A stretch of DNA of 64,000 bases. Source: Anderseniella sp963700885. Its GTDB lineage: Bacteria; Pseudomonadota; Alphaproteobacteria; Rhizobiales; Aestuariivirgaceae. Numbering within the stretch: the stretch's first letter is position 1; every line of letters begins with the position of its first letter. Below, piece by piece: positions 46,476-55,882 of this stretch. Under the pieces are notes generated by a model. That model saw only the letters and a program-made list of their open reading frames with translations, had not been told where the DNA came from and searched no databases. The stretch is taken from NCBI GenBank assembly GCA_963700885.1, contig CAVOZJ010000020.1, positions 186,001 to 250,000 of the forward strand. Reading direction: 5' to 3'. Made by a program: the position numbers and the translations under genes.

Positions 46476-48122
46476 ATGGTGCCACGGTTTGTCAGATTTG
46501 CTGCGGTTGTCTGTCTGGGTTTTGCGTGTCTTGCCGCGTCTGTGACGTTGACAACCCGGTTTGCCTACGCTGCAAAGGGCAATGCAGCGCCCGATGCGGC
46601 CGCCACACGACAGGCAATTGTTGAAATACTGAATACCAAAGACCGCCTGCCATTGCCGATTCAGCGCGTCCGCGAAACACTTGCAAACCACTATCTCGAC
46701 AACAATGGCGAAATTTTCTGGGTTGGCACCAGCCGCATGACCCCGTTTGTGCAACGGCTTGAATTTGCAGATGATGATGGACTAAGGCGCGGGGACTACC
46801 CTGTTGACTATCTGATTGGGCTACGCGACCAGATTGATCCTTCAAATGCCCTGGCCGCCGCCTATGCCGAAATTGCCTATTCGGCGTTTTTCCTCGGTTA
46901 TGCCAGTGATCTGGCGACAGGTCGTGTCATTCTGTCGAAAATTGACCGGGACCACTTTCAGAAACCCCGCGAACTGGATCTGTTGGCGTTGCTTGAAGGT
47001 ATTGGATCGTCGCGCAATCCATCTCAGTATCTTAGCTCCGTTGAGCCGCAAAACGCCCATTACCGGGCTCTCAAATCGCTGCTGCGCGAGTATCGCACCA
47101 TCGCCAGTGAAGGTGGCTGGGGAACAGTTGCCCGCGGTGAACCATTGAAACCCGGGATGAGCGACCCGCGGGTGTTGCAGCTTCGGGCGCGCCTTGAAAA
47201 ATCTGCTGATATCTCGCCCCGGCAGGTGCCGGATCCGTTGGTTTATTCGCCTGACCTGGTTCTGGCGACTGAACAGTTTCAAAAGCGCAACGGTCTGGAT
47301 GCCGACGGCATAATTGGACCTGGTTCGCTGTCCATGCTCAATGTCACTGCCGAGGAGCGGATGCGCCAGATTATCATCAACATGGAACGTTGGCGTCACA
47401 TGCCACGTGACATGGGTGATCGGCACCTGATGGTCAACATTGCAGCGTTTGAGCTTTATACTTACCAGGACGGCTCGCTGATAGAGGCGCGACCGGTAAT
47501 GGTCGGCAAGAATCGTCACCAGACCCCCATCTTTTCCGACGAACTTGAGTATGTGGAGATTAACCCCACCTGGACGGTGCCTTACTCAATTGCGACCAAG
47601 GAGATGTTGCCGAAGCTGAAGGCCAATCCCGGCTATTTGAGTGACAGTTTTGAACTCCTTTCGGGCGGTCAGTCCATTCCTTTTACATCGGTAAATTTCA
47701 ACAACTATTCGCGCGGCGATTTTCCCTTTACGATTCGCCAGAAACCCGGTGAAAAAAACGCCCTTGGAATCATCAAGTTCATGCTGCCCAACCGCCATGC
47801 GATTTATTTGCACGACACTCCTGCAAAAACCCTGTTTGGCAAAACTCAGCGTGCGTTCAGTCATGGCTGCATCCGGGTGTACAAACCACTTGAGTTCGGC
47901 GTATCGGTCCTGAGAGATCAGCCGGGCTGGACGCTGGAAAAGTTGCAGGATGTTGTTGCAACCCGTAAAACGACAAGAGTCAAACTCAATCAGAAGGTAC
48001 CGGTACATATTGTCTATGCAACCGCCTGGCGCGGCGAAGGCGGCAGTGTGGAATTTCGCGAGGATATCTACTCCCGTGACAAGAAACTTTACAACGCACT
48101 GTTCGGAAAAACCTCATCTTAG
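46476..48122 (+). CDS. L,D-transpeptidase (YcbB/LdtD-like), exported
   Basis: A 548-residue periplasmic murein L,D-transpeptidase. It has an N-terminal signal (RFAAVVCLGFACLAASVTLTTRFAYA), a scaffold domain, a peptidoglycan-binding domain (about residues 225-290, VLATEQFQKRNGLDADGIIGPGSLSMLN), and a YkuD catalytic domain. The active site is Ser462-His463-Gly464-Cys465 in SHGCIRVYKP, preceded by YLHDTPAKTLFGK. It forms 3-3 crosslinks or attaches lipoproteins to peptidoglycan, related to LdtD. GTG/ATG alternatives are not needed; the ATG at 46476 directly precedes the signal. Confidence 0.93.
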   Translation: MVPRFVRFAAVVCLGFACLAASVTLTTRFAYAAKGNAAPDAAATRQAIVEILNTKDRLPLPIQRVRETLANHYLDNNGEIFWVGTSRMTPFVQRLEFADDDGLRRGDYPVDYLIGLRDQIDPSNALAAAYAEIAYSAFFLGYASDLATGRVILSKIDRDHFQKPRELDLLALLEGIGSSRNPSQYLSSVEPQNAHYRALKSLLREYRTIASEGGWGTVARGEPLKPGMSDPRVLQLRARLEKSADISPRQVPDPLVYSPDLVLATEQFQKRNGLDADGIIGPGSLSMLNVTAEERMRQIIINMERWRHMPRDMGDRHLMVNIAAFELYTYQDGSLIEARPVMVGKNRHQTPIFSDELEYVEINPTWTVPYSIATKEMLPKLKANPGYLSDSFELLSGGQSIPFTSVNFNNYSRGDFPFTIRQKPGEKNALGIIKFMLPNRHAIYLHDTPAKTLFGKTQRAFSHGCIRVYKPLEFGVSVLRDQPGWTLEKLQDVVATRKTTRVKLNQKVPVHIVYATAWRGEGGSVEFREDIYSRDKKLYNALFGKTSS

Positions 48123-48149
48123 GGTCTGACTGCTGCCATGGAATGAAAG

Positions 48150-48175
48150 AAGCCCGCCTTTGAAAAGGCGGGCTT
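48150..48175. terminator. Bidirectional intrinsic terminator
   Basis: An 11-bp stem AAGCCCGCCTT/AAGGCGGGCTT (48150-48160 and 48165-48175) with a 4-nt loop. It lies between the 3' ends of the L,D-transpeptidase gene (48122) and the gene at 48208, and can end transcription from both sides. Confidence 0.85.
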
Positions 48176-48207
48176 GGCAGTTCTATGCCAGTGTTAGCTG
48201 AGGTCAG

Positions 48208-49134
48208 TTACTCAGCGGTGGAAGAAACCCGGTTCAACGAGAACGATTGTAGTTCGTCAGGCACTGCAAGATGTTTTGCGAGGCCGGTTAACTTGGCTGC
48301 CGCAGCATTCACCGGTTCATAGCCTGCACTGTTGCTGGGTTTTGACGGTGGGATCCGATCATAGAATATCTTTGCTCCGGTACTGGCAACCGGCCTGTTG
48401 TAGCCGACAGTCGTGGTGAGCGGGGCGGCGGTTTGGGTCGGTGCGGTCGATTGGCCGCTTTCGGCACTGCCTGCCTGGACTTGCCGGCTGGAAACATCAC
48501 CCGGCCATGACAGCACACTGGCAAGCGACGCCCCGGTCAGTCTGGCCTGGCGCTCAATCTGATAACCAAGTTCCGGTCCATAAAGGCCCAGTGTAATTCC
48601 GCTTGATATACAGGTGATACCGACAAAGGTGGCAATCATCAATTTGGCTGCGATATTTGTTGACCTGCCGGTTATTGCTGGCCCCCTCATGCGTTTGGCC
48701 CGGATGGCGGAAACAGAGAAATTCACATTGCACGGATGATAACCAGTACCATTGTTGCGTGCATCAGGTTGATCGCCGAGCAGGCTTTCCTCCATTGCGG
48801 GCACACTTGCAGGCGGCGTCTCACGGGATGCAAATTCGTTCTGTGCCGGTTGCTGTGGAAACAACCGTGGTGTCCGCATTTCACGTTTCCGGGGCGCTTC
48901 AAAATTAAACGGGGGCAACCCGTCAATGCGCCTGATGATCGGACCATCATCGTTCTCGGCAACCTGAGCCTTTTTTCCTGGAGGCTCAAAGCGGAAAGCA
49001 AACGACATGTCCTGGCTGCGAGGACGGAATTGTTCATTCTCGTGCTTGGCGTGTGCAACGGTTGGCGCGTCGTCTTGCGCCTTTTTGTTGTCTGCATCAT
49101 TGCCGACGAGGGGCTGTTCGGCGCTGGCCTGCAT
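48208..49134 (-). CDS. Orphan single-span membrane protein of unknown function
   Basis: A 308-residue protein with no recognised domain. A long hydrophilic N-terminal half (residues 1-150, rich in Pro, Arg and acidic residues) is followed by one membrane span (about 161-184, IAAKLMIATFVGITCISSGITLGLYGP) and a C-terminal region of low complexity (Ser/Thr/Pro/Ala, 210-275), which then becomes helical again. The N-terminal part is expected in the cytoplasm. A serine/alanine-rich linker and basic flanks resemble secreted or pilus-associated anchors, but I do not assign a role. It ends at a shared terminator with the L,D-transpeptidase. Confidence 0.65.
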   Translation of the reverse strand: MQASAEQPLVGNDADNKKAQDDAPTVAHAKHENEQFRPRSQDMSFAFRFEPPGKKAQVAENDDGPIIRRIDGLPPFNFEAPRKREMRTPRLFPQQPAQNEFASRETPPASVPAMEESLLGDQPDARNNGTGYHPCNVNFSVSAIRAKRMRGPAITGRSTNIAAKLMIATFVGITCISSGITLGLYGPELGYQIERQARLTGASLASVLSWPGDVSSRQVQAGSAESGQSTAPTQTAAPLTTTVGYNRPVASTGAKIFYDRIPPSKPSNSAGYEPVNAAAAKLTGLAKHLAVPDELQSFSLNRVSSTAE

Positions 49135-49376
49135 AGTGAGAGTTTCCCTTGATCGAATAAGAGAGCCGTCCCTCAGTATTCACTGTTAGGCTCGATATTG
49201 ACTTCAATATGATAGGTATAAGGCAAAATTGTGCTGCCAGATCATCAGGTTGCGGCGTTGCTGGCATGCTGCCTGTAAAGAACTGGTGCTTGTGTGCCAG
49301 AGCCAAAGCATGATTTATCAGACACACAGATCGAACAGGCGGTCTGTAAGTATCCAGCAATCAAGGTGCAATCAGC

Positions 49377-50366
49377 GTGCAAACCATCGTCGAACCATTC
49401 ATCGTAAAAGCGGCCGCGCGCAATGGCTTGATCGTATTCCCTGAAGGCGCCGACGCCCGCATCGTTGAAGCTGCGGCGAAATTGCAGAATTTGGGACTTT
49501 CACGTGCTATACTGCTCGGCAAACCAGACGCAATTTCCGCGGTTTTTGAAAGCTTGCATTTGTCATCTGACGGCATCGAAATACTGGACCCGGAAACCTC
49601 ATCTTGCCTGGCAGACATGCACCGGGAACTGCTGCTGAAGAAGCCTGAAATGGACCCTGAAAAGGCCGCGTCGATGGTGCGTGATCCACTGTATTTCGGA
49701 GCAGCCATGGTTGCGTCTGGAAAGGCCGATGCAATGATTGCCGGTGCCGCCAGCGAGACTGGAAAAGTTATCTCTGCTTCACTGCGCACCGTGGGGTTGA
49801 CGCCAGGTACCCGGCGTTTGTCGAGCTATTTCCTCATGTCGGTGCCGAATCACCGCGGCCGCGGCCGCAAGGATTTCCTGTTTGCAGACTGTGCAGTGAA
49901 CATTGATCCGACCGCCGACGACCTGGCCGAGATAGCAATTGCAACAGGTAACACGGCTTCGAAACTTCTTGATGATCCCGTGAAGGTTGCGCTGTTGTCA
50001 TTTTCCACCAAAGGCAGCGCGGCCCATGAAAAAGTCACCAAGGTAACCGATGCGCTGGCCATTGTGCGCGAACGCGCTCCCGAACTTGCGGTAGATGGTG
50101 AACTGCAGGTTGATGCAGCGCTGGTTCCTTCTGTTGCCGAGCGCAAGGTCAAAGGCAATGCCGGGGTTGCCGGCAATGCCAATGTGCTTGTATTTCCGGA
50201 CCTGAACTCGGGAAACATCGGTTACAAGCTGGTTCAGTATATGGGCAATGCAGATGCCATCGGCCCGTTTTTTCAGGGGTTTGAGAAACCGGTCTGCGAC
50301 CTGTCGCGGGGCTGTTCGGTAGATGACGTCATGTCCGCTGCAGTTATACTGCTGGCTACGGCCTGA
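49377..50366 (+). CDS. pta: Phosphate acetyltransferase
   Basis: A 329-residue Pta of the short, PTA_PTB type. Motifs are IVFPEGADARIVEAA, GAASETGKVISASLRTVGLTPGTRRLSSYFLM and FPDLNSGNIGYKLVQYMGNADAIGPFFQGFEKPVCDLSRG. It interconverts acetyl phosphate and acetyl-CoA. A GTG start at 49377 with AAGGTG nine bases upstream is used. In sulfonate degraders Pta takes acetyl phosphate from Xsc to acetyl-CoA; xsc is about 8 kb away and ackA 0.8 kb away. Confidence 0.93.
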   Translation: MQTIVEPFIVKAAARNGLIVFPEGADARIVEAAAKLQNLGLSRAILLGKPDAISAVFESLHLSSDGIEILDPETSSCLADMHRELLLKKPEMDPEKAASMVRDPLYFGAAMVASGKADAMIAGAASETGKVISASLRTVGLTPGTRRLSSYFLMSVPNHRGRGRKDFLFADCAVNIDPTADDLAEIAIATGNTASKLLDDPVKVALLSFSTKGSAAHEKVTKVTDALAIVRERAPELAVDGELQVDAALVPSVAERKVKGNAGVAGNANVLVFPDLNSGNIGYKLVQYMGNADAIGPFFQGFEKPVCDLSRGCSVDDVMSAAVILLATA

Positions 50367-50422
50367 ATTTCCTGGCATTCACTGAAGTGGCAGATTGTGA
50401 TAAATCCATGATGAGTAATCCA

Positions 50423-51169
50423 TCAGGTCAGCGATTTCAGGAGACCCAGCGTTGCGAGAAAAGCCAGCAAGCCGATGGCCATGCGCCGGAAATTCTCAGG
50501 TTCGGCTGAAATGAATTTACGTCCACCCAGCCATACACCGGTCCCCAGCAATGGCAGGCAACTTGCTGCCGCGATGAACGTGTCTGCTGTTATGACCCCG
50601 GCGTATCCCAGCATGGGCAACGCCACCAGATCTATGGCGCACAAGTAAAAGATCAATGTTGCGCGAAACATCCTGGCCGGCAGATCCTGGGCAGTCAGGA
50701 ACAGGGCAACCGGCAGGCCGCCGATCGCTGCCGCATTGGCCAGGCCGGATACTATGCCAACGCCGGTGATTCCGGCAGGGCCGGTTTCATTGCGCAGCTT
50801 CCATCCGCTCAGTAATGCTGCGCACATGATCAGGATCCAGACTGAAATTATCATTCGCAGAAGATCCGTATCCAGGGAGCTAAGGAGAGCTATCGAAACG
50901 GGCATGCCGATTGTTGCACCCAGCAGAAGCCAGCCAAGAAGTGGTTTGCTTACGTCCTTGCCGGCCGCCGGTGCCTGACCCGCCGTGGCGGCTATTTCCA
51001 GCAACATGACAACCGGAACAAAATTGAGCGGATTGGTCACCAGCCCTGATGCCGAAACAACGAGCGCCGAAAAGCCAAAACCGGAGTATCCTCGGACATA
51101 TGCCGCGCCCAGGACAGCGAAAGCCATCCAGGCCAGTGACCACCCGGTCAGATCAAACGGTGTGGACAT
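50423..51169 (-). CDS. TauE/SafE-family permease, second copy
   Basis: A 248-residue membrane protein with about eight spans of the TauE/SafE family. It shows RGYSGFGFSALVVSASGLVTNPLNFVPVVMLLEIAATAGQAP near the N-terminus and GLANAAAIGGLPVALFLTAQDL in the second half. It sits three bases downstream of ackA in the same direction and is convergent with pta. In sulfonate-degrading bacteria such a permease exports the sulfite released by Xsc, which fits this cluster; sulfoacetate or other anions are alternatives. Confidence 0.87.
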   Translation of the reverse strand: MSTPFDLTGWSLAWMAFAVLGAAYVRGYSGFGFSALVVSASGLVTNPLNFVPVVMLLEIAATAGQAPAAGKDVSKPLLGWLLLGATIGMPVSIALLSSLDTDLLRMIISVWILIMCAALLSGWKLRNETGPAGITGVGIVSGLANAAAIGGLPVALFLTAQDLPARMFRATLIFYLCAIDLVALPMLGYAGVITADTFIAAASCLPLLGTGVWLGGRKFISAEPENFRRMAIGLLAFLATLGLLKSLT

Positions 51170-51172
51170 CGG

Positions 51173-52348
51173 CTATCCTTTCAGCATGCGCCGCACATGA
51201 TGTGCGATAGCCAGTTCTTCATTGGCCGTGACGATCCATACCGGGCAGGCCGCAGCAGATGGTGAGATTTCCATTGCACCTGCCACATTACGCCGGTTTT
51301 CAAGCATCACACCCAGCCAGTTCAAATGTTTGACAATGCCAGCGCGAACCGGAGCGGCATTCTCCCCGACACCACCGGTGAAGACCAGCCCGTCAATGCC
51401 GCCAAGGGCTGTGATGAGCGAGCCAGCATGGCGCGCCGCCCAGTAGCAATAGTATTCCACGGCTGCTCGAGCCTGCGGCTTGTCACTTGCCAGCAGGTCA
51501 CGCATATCACCGGATATTCCCGACAGCCCAAGCAGTCCGCTTTGTCGATACAGCAGATCTTCAAGCTCGTTCAGATCGAGACTTTCATCTCGCATCAGAG
51601 CAATCAGAACACCCGGATCAATGGCACCGGAGCGCGTCGACATCACCAGGCCGTCGGCTGTCGAATATCCCATTGTGGTGGCAACCCCTATGCCGTTCTT
51701 GACCGCTGCTATGCTGGCACCTGATCCGAGATGCGCAATCAACAGGCGGTTTGGCAGTGGTTTGCCAATGAGATCGGGTAGGGCCGCAACCACATGTTCG
51801 TAGTTCAGCCCGTGAAAACCATAGCGATGATAGCCTTTTTTGTGGAACCTCAGCGGTATCGGGAGACGCACATCGGTATCAGGCTGATGGGCGTGAAATG
51901 CTGTGTCAAAGCATGCGACCTGTGACATGTCCGGTGCCAGTTCGCGCATCCGGCGAAGCGCAGATATGCCAAACGGCAGGTGCAAAGGTGCCTTGGATCG
52001 CAACTCGTTGAGGTCGGCTAGTACAGTGTCGTCAACAATCACCGGCGCGGTGTAAATGTCTCCGCCATGCACCACTCTATGACCACTGCCTGCAAGCGTT
52101 TCGGGTCCGTGGCCGCTGTTGGAAAGCCAATCCAGTACTGCATCCAGAGCCTCGGCGTGACCGGCATTGTGTGCCAGGGCGGGGACTGCATCTGAATGTG
52201 CTCTGCCATCCGGCCATTTGGCGGCAAAAGCCGGCGTGTTACCAAGTCCGTCAATCAGCCCGTGCACAACTTCGTCAAGCCCGTCGCCCGCAAAAACTGC
52301 GAATTTCAGCGACGATGAACCGGCGTTAAGCACAAGAAAGTTCTTCAT
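51173..52348 (-). CDS. ackA: Acetate kinase
   Basis: A 391-residue ASKHA-fold acetate kinase. The N-terminal VLNAGSSSLKFAVF, the phosphate loop VHGGDIYTAPVIVDD and the ATP segments GSGASIAAVKNGIGVATTMGYSTADGLVMSTRSGAIDPGVLIAL and FTGGVGENAAPVRAGIV are clear. It makes ATP from acetyl phosphate or activates acetate in reverse. It lies with pta and the acetate/organic-acid symporter cluster, allowing both acetate assimilation and overflow. Confidence 0.95.
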   Translation of the reverse strand: MKNFLVLNAGSSSLKFAVFAGDGLDEVVHGLIDGLGNTPAFAAKWPDGRAHSDAVPALAHNAGHAEALDAVLDWLSNSGHGPETLAGSGHRVVHGGDIYTAPVIVDDTVLADLNELRSKAPLHLPFGISALRRMRELAPDMSQVACFDTAFHAHQPDTDVRLPIPLRFHKKGYHRYGFHGLNYEHVVAALPDLIGKPLPNRLLIAHLGSGASIAAVKNGIGVATTMGYSTADGLVMSTRSGAIDPGVLIALMRDESLDLNELEDLLYRQSGLLGLSGISGDMRDLLASDKPQARAAVEYYCYWAARHAGSLITALGGIDGLVFTGGVGENAAPVRAGIVKHLNWLGVMLENRRNVAGAMEISPSAAACPVWIVTANEELAIAHHVRRMLKG

Positions 52349-52522
52349 TCTGTTGTATTGGCCACCGTCGGGAAAGCGAGTGGGTTGCTCGTGTGAATGC
52401 CTGGACCGGACGGGTTCCGGACTCTGGAGCTATTCAGGTTCTGATCGATTCAAGGCAGCAGCACAAGGTCTGATTTAGCATGTCCTCATTCGCAAACCCG
52501 ATCCCAAAACCTCTTGTCCATC

Positions 52523-54673
52523 TCATCCCAAGGTCGGAAGCCCAAGCAGGTCGCAAATCTTCGGCACCTGGTCAATGGCCCACCGCACCTGTTGCACATC
52601 ATGCCCGCTCATCTGGGCCGGATCGACGCTGTTTCCCAGTTTGACCCCGGTTTCAATGTCTCGCAGCTGCTGGCGCAGTATTGCATGCAGCAATATTTTA
52701 TGCGCGCCGATGAGATCATCTATGACATGGGCGGCTTCAATTCCGGCCGCGCGCGCTGCTTCGAAACGTCCGGGTGTGGACGGTTCAGCAATACCATGCC
52801 GCAGGGCCAGTACTCTGGCGGCAGAAAATAACGGCATCAGACCTGCCCGTTTCAGATCTATCCGGCCATCTTCAAGCTTCCACCTGCCGAACCAGCCAAC
52901 AGGTGAGTGAAAATCTCCGGCGCGCTTTTGCATGGCATTCAAAAATCCATGGGCGTTTTGAGCAGCGCGCAATGCGTCAAGCCGCAGCCTCTCCAGCATG
53001 CTTCCATCACCGTGCACCGGTTTTGCATCGAAGAAGATATCGGCATTGAGAATATCTTCCGGTTGCGATTTGGACAGCCATTGCGAAATGACATCACGCC
53101 AGTGCGTCCGGTCCATACGCCATTCGCTGTTGGATGCCATGATGCCGCCATGGCAATAGCTGACCCCGGCATCATTGAGTGTATCGGCTACCATGACGCC
53201 CAGTTCGGCAAACCACAGGTCGGCGTCACTGCCGGGATCGCCATGTTCAAATACTATGGCGTTGTCCTGGTCCATGGCCAGCAGGCTTTCTCCGCGCCCG
53301 CCGGATCCCAGTACAAACATCGCATAAGGTTGTGGAGGAGAACCCTTGCCCCGCATTTCCATTGCCGCTTCGCCAAGCATGCATGCCCGCTGGGTAAGAG
53401 AACGCAACTCCCGCGATATCACCGCCGCAATATCCCGCGGGTCAACATCTTCCGACACCAGTGCGCGCACAACCGTAGTCAGGCCTGCCCATATTTTGCC
53501 CAATTCCTCGGTGCTGCCGGCGGTATCAATATCCTCGCCCAGCAACACGGCCGTATCAGCCCGTTGCTTGAGCAGGTCGCGCGCGCTCAAGGCACCTGCC
53601 AGTTCACCGCCTGCGCCGGTTACACCTAGATGCCGGAAGCCCCGGCCTGCCATGATGGCAATGGCACGGTATATGAACTCTTCCTTTGCAATGGTTATCA
53701 GTGGATACGCTGCCAACTCGCTGACCGGCATATTCAGGGCTGACGCGCCCTTGGCCTCGATGGCGCGCAACATGTCGCGTTCGGTCAGAATGCCGGTCTG
53801 ATCATGCCCGGCGCCCGGTTTGACGAAAATCGAGCTGACCCTTTTATCCATTGCAAGGCTCAGCGCGGTTGTAAGGTTGATGTCGCCGGATACGCTCACT
53901 GGAGGAGCATTCATGATATCGCCGGCCCGATGACAGTACGCATAGCTGTCGATGCGGGCAAAGTCGGAAATATCGCCGGGCACAATACGTCCGGGGCGCA
54001 CTACATCATGCCATCCGGCCTGCGTTTCACCGTGACGGCGCGATGATTGCTTCAGGCAGGCTCGCTCAACCTGGGCCAAAGTTGTGATACCGCGCTGTTT
54101 CAGCTTCGGCAACAGTGCCTGGAATACCTTCAGCGCCAGTATCGCATCTCCCAGTGCACGGTGGCGATCGGTCACCTCTATGCCAAGCCAGGCTGCTGCG
54201 GTGTCAAGTGACTGTTCCGGCAAATCTTGTGTGACGAGTTCAACAAGATGGCGCACATCCAGGCTTCTGGGCGCGTTCCAGGGCAGGCCGTGTCGTTCAT
54301 GTTCAGCTTGCAGAACGGCCAGATCAAAACCGATCGAATAACCGATTACCACGGCATTCCCGGCCCACCGGGAAAAAGCCGGCATCATGTCTGCAAAACC
54401 ATCGGACTCTGCCACATCTGCGTCGGTGATTGTGTGAATGGCACTGGACGCGGCCGGTATCGCAAGTCCCGGATTTATCAACTGCTGAAAGGCGTTGGAG
54501 ATGTCAGCGCGGCCATTGCTGATGCGCACAGCCGCGATCTCAACGATACGGTCAGTCGCCGTGTTCAGTCCAGTGGTTTCGGTATCCATCACCACCGCCG
54601 GTACCAGCGGCAATGGCAGGCCTGACAAACCTGTCTGTTCAACCATGAAACTCAAGACGTCACCTTCGGACAA
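52523..54673 (-). CDS. DEDDh exonuclease - CBS pair - DUF294 nucleotidyltransferase fusion
   Basis: A 716-residue three-part regulator. Residues 26-195 form an intact DnaQ-like DEDDh 3'-5' exonuclease: D30, E32, D117, H171 and D176. Residues 250-370 hold two CBS domains, which usually bind adenine nucleotides. Residues 405-600 are a DUF294 nucleotidyltransferase of GlnD type (GSGGRGE 456-462, DQD 468-470), followed by a DUF294 C-terminal substrate-binding domain. The exonuclease and nucleotidyltransferase active sites both look complete. It overlaps none of its neighbours but is one base from the 222-residue gene upstream and lies in the symporter cluster. CBS/DUF294 proteins are often linked to such symporters; the exonuclease fusion is the notable part. 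Confidence 0.88.
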   Translation of the reverse strand: MSEGDVLSFMVEQTGLSGLPLPLVPAVVMDTETTGLNTATDRIVEIAAVRISNGRADISNAFQQLINPGLAIPAASSAIHTITDADVAESDGFADMMPAFSRWAGNAVVIGYSIGFDLAVLQAEHERHGLPWNAPRSLDVRHLVELVTQDLPEQSLDTAAAWLGIEVTDRHRALGDAILALKVFQALLPKLKQRGITTLAQVERACLKQSSRRHGETQAGWHDVVRPGRIVPGDISDFARIDSYAYCHRAGDIMNAPPVSVSGDINLTTALSLAMDKRVSSIFVKPGAGHDQTGILTERDMLRAIEAKGASALNMPVSELAAYPLITIAKEEFIYRAIAIMAGRGFRHLGVTGAGGELAGALSARDLLKQRADTAVLLGEDIDTAGSTEELGKIWAGLTTVVRALVSEDVDPRDIAAVISRELRSLTQRACMLGEAAMEMRGKGSPPQPYAMFVLGSGGRGESLLAMDQDNAIVFEHGDPGSDADLWFAELGVMVADTLNDAGVSYCHGGIMASNSEWRMDRTHWRDVISQWLSKSQPEDILNADIFFDAKPVHGDGSMLERLRLDALRAAQNAHGFLNAMQKRAGDFHSPVGWFGRWKLEDGRIDLKRAGLMPLFSAARVLALRHGIAEPSTPGRFEAARAAGIEAAHVIDDLIGAHKILLHAILRQQLRDIETGVKLGNSVDPAQMSGHDVQQVRWAIDQVPKICDLLGLPTLG

Positions 54674-55342
54674 TCAGGACTTGTTAGCTCTGACCGCGCG
54701 CGCGATTGCGTCCGCATTGAGCCGCCTGGCAAACTGTTCGCGAACTTCGACCCACGCAAATTTCATTGAATTCTCCACTATTTCTGCATCAAATTGTTTG
54801 TGTCTCTGTGCGATCGGCGCCCATTTCAGAAGAGCCGCCGGTGAGCGATTGAAATTTTCCGGCAGCCGCGCACCAAAATTCCAGTCCGTCCCTTCCAGCC
54901 GCACTGCAAATTCCGCTATGGCCTGCTCGCTGGAGAACTCCTTTACCGCTTCGATTTCGTTGTTTCGCAGACCTCGCGTATAACATGCCAGCGCAATTTC
55001 CGCTTTCGCTTCGTCTGTCTCGCCGGATCCTGCCAGCGCATGGGCGACCGCATGAATGGTTAGATCAGACAGGCTGGCGGCAAACACCTGCATGGAGGCG
55101 ATGGCGATGGAATATCTGAAGGTTTCATCTTCAAACATGGCCGGCCAGCGCGTGCCGATACGCTCCTTGAGATAGCCATAGAGCTTTTTCTGCGAGATAA
55201 ATGCGGCCCGGCTGGCAACGAAATTCTCCAGTTTTCCGATATCGTCGAGCGCAAACGAATCACTGCGGAATGCGAAGCTGGAAGCGATCAACCGGGTCAG
55301 CGCCAAGGTCCGGCCTAGCAGTGTGTTGCTCAAATTCCTCAT
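54674..55342 (-). CDS. Uncharacterised protein linked to the exonuclease-CBS-nucleotidyltransferase
   Basis: A 222-residue soluble, largely helical protein of no family I recognise. It has no signal peptide or membrane span. It shows the segments RSDSFALDDIGKLENFVASRAAFISQKKLYGYLKERIG and AIASMQVFAASLSDLTIHAVAHA. The gene ends where the 716-residue fusion begins, so both are one transcript reading away from the divergent DUF4212-symporter operon. A partner or regulator role for the fusion or the symporter is an inference from position only. Confidence 0.7.
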   Translation of the reverse strand: MRNLSNTLLGRTLALTRLIASSFAFRSDSFALDDIGKLENFVASRAAFISQKKLYGYLKERIGTRWPAMFEDETFRYSIAIASMQVFAASLSDLTIHAVAHALAGSGETDEAKAEIALACYTRGLRNNEIEAVKEFSSEQAIAEFAVRLEGTDWNFGARLPENFNRSPAALLKWAPIAQRHKQFDAEIVENSMKFAWVEVREQFARRLNADAIARAVRANKS

Positions 55343-55608
55343 ATCCTTCGCAGAATTTAGCCAGTTTTCGGTTAGAATCCGGCGGAATGACGAATATTCC
55401 GGATGTTAAACCTTGGTTTACATTGTCATGAACCCAAATACATGCGCTAATTCACGCGTACGCGAGAAATCCACGCGGACTGGTGAGGGGTCACAATCAG
55501 TTCAGGCGATGCTACGTCGCCGCCTCGATCCAAACAATAGCGAACGATCAGGTACTTGGTTGTTGTATGTTTCAATCAAGGATCATCCTGATCCAGGAGG
55601 GAACAATT

Positions 55609-55869
55609 ATGTCTGACGACAACGCACAACGCGCTCTACGACACTGGGAGAAGACGCGAACGCTCACCATTATCGTTTTGGTGGTGTGGGCAATTTTCGC
55701 GTTGATAGTGCCGTGGAACGCCCAGGCACTCAACAAGTTCAGCTTCATGCACTTTCCATTGGGGTACTATTTCTGCGTACAGGGTTCACTGGTGATTTTC
55801 GTCGCCCTGATCTGGATCCAGAACTGGAGACAGGACCAGATCGACGATGAACTCGGCGTAGAAGAATAG
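55609..55869 (+). CDS. DUF4212 small membrane subunit of a sodium:solute symporter
   Basis: An 86-residue protein with two membrane spans (TLTIIVLVVWAIFALIVPWNAQAL and LGYYFCVQGSLVIFVALIWI). It matches the DUF4212/Kdul-like small subunit always encoded just before a VC_2705-type sodium:solute symporter, by size, context and the motif FSFMHFPLGYYFCVQG. A strong AGGAGG ribosome site (55596-55601) fixes the start at 55609. The symporter gene follows 13 bp later. Confidence 0.92.
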   Translation: MSDDNAQRALRHWEKTRTLTIIVLVVWAIFALIVPWNAQALNKFSFMHFPLGYYFCVQGSLVIFVALIWIQNWRQDQIDDELGVEE

Positions 55870-55882
55870 GGGATTGGGAAAA

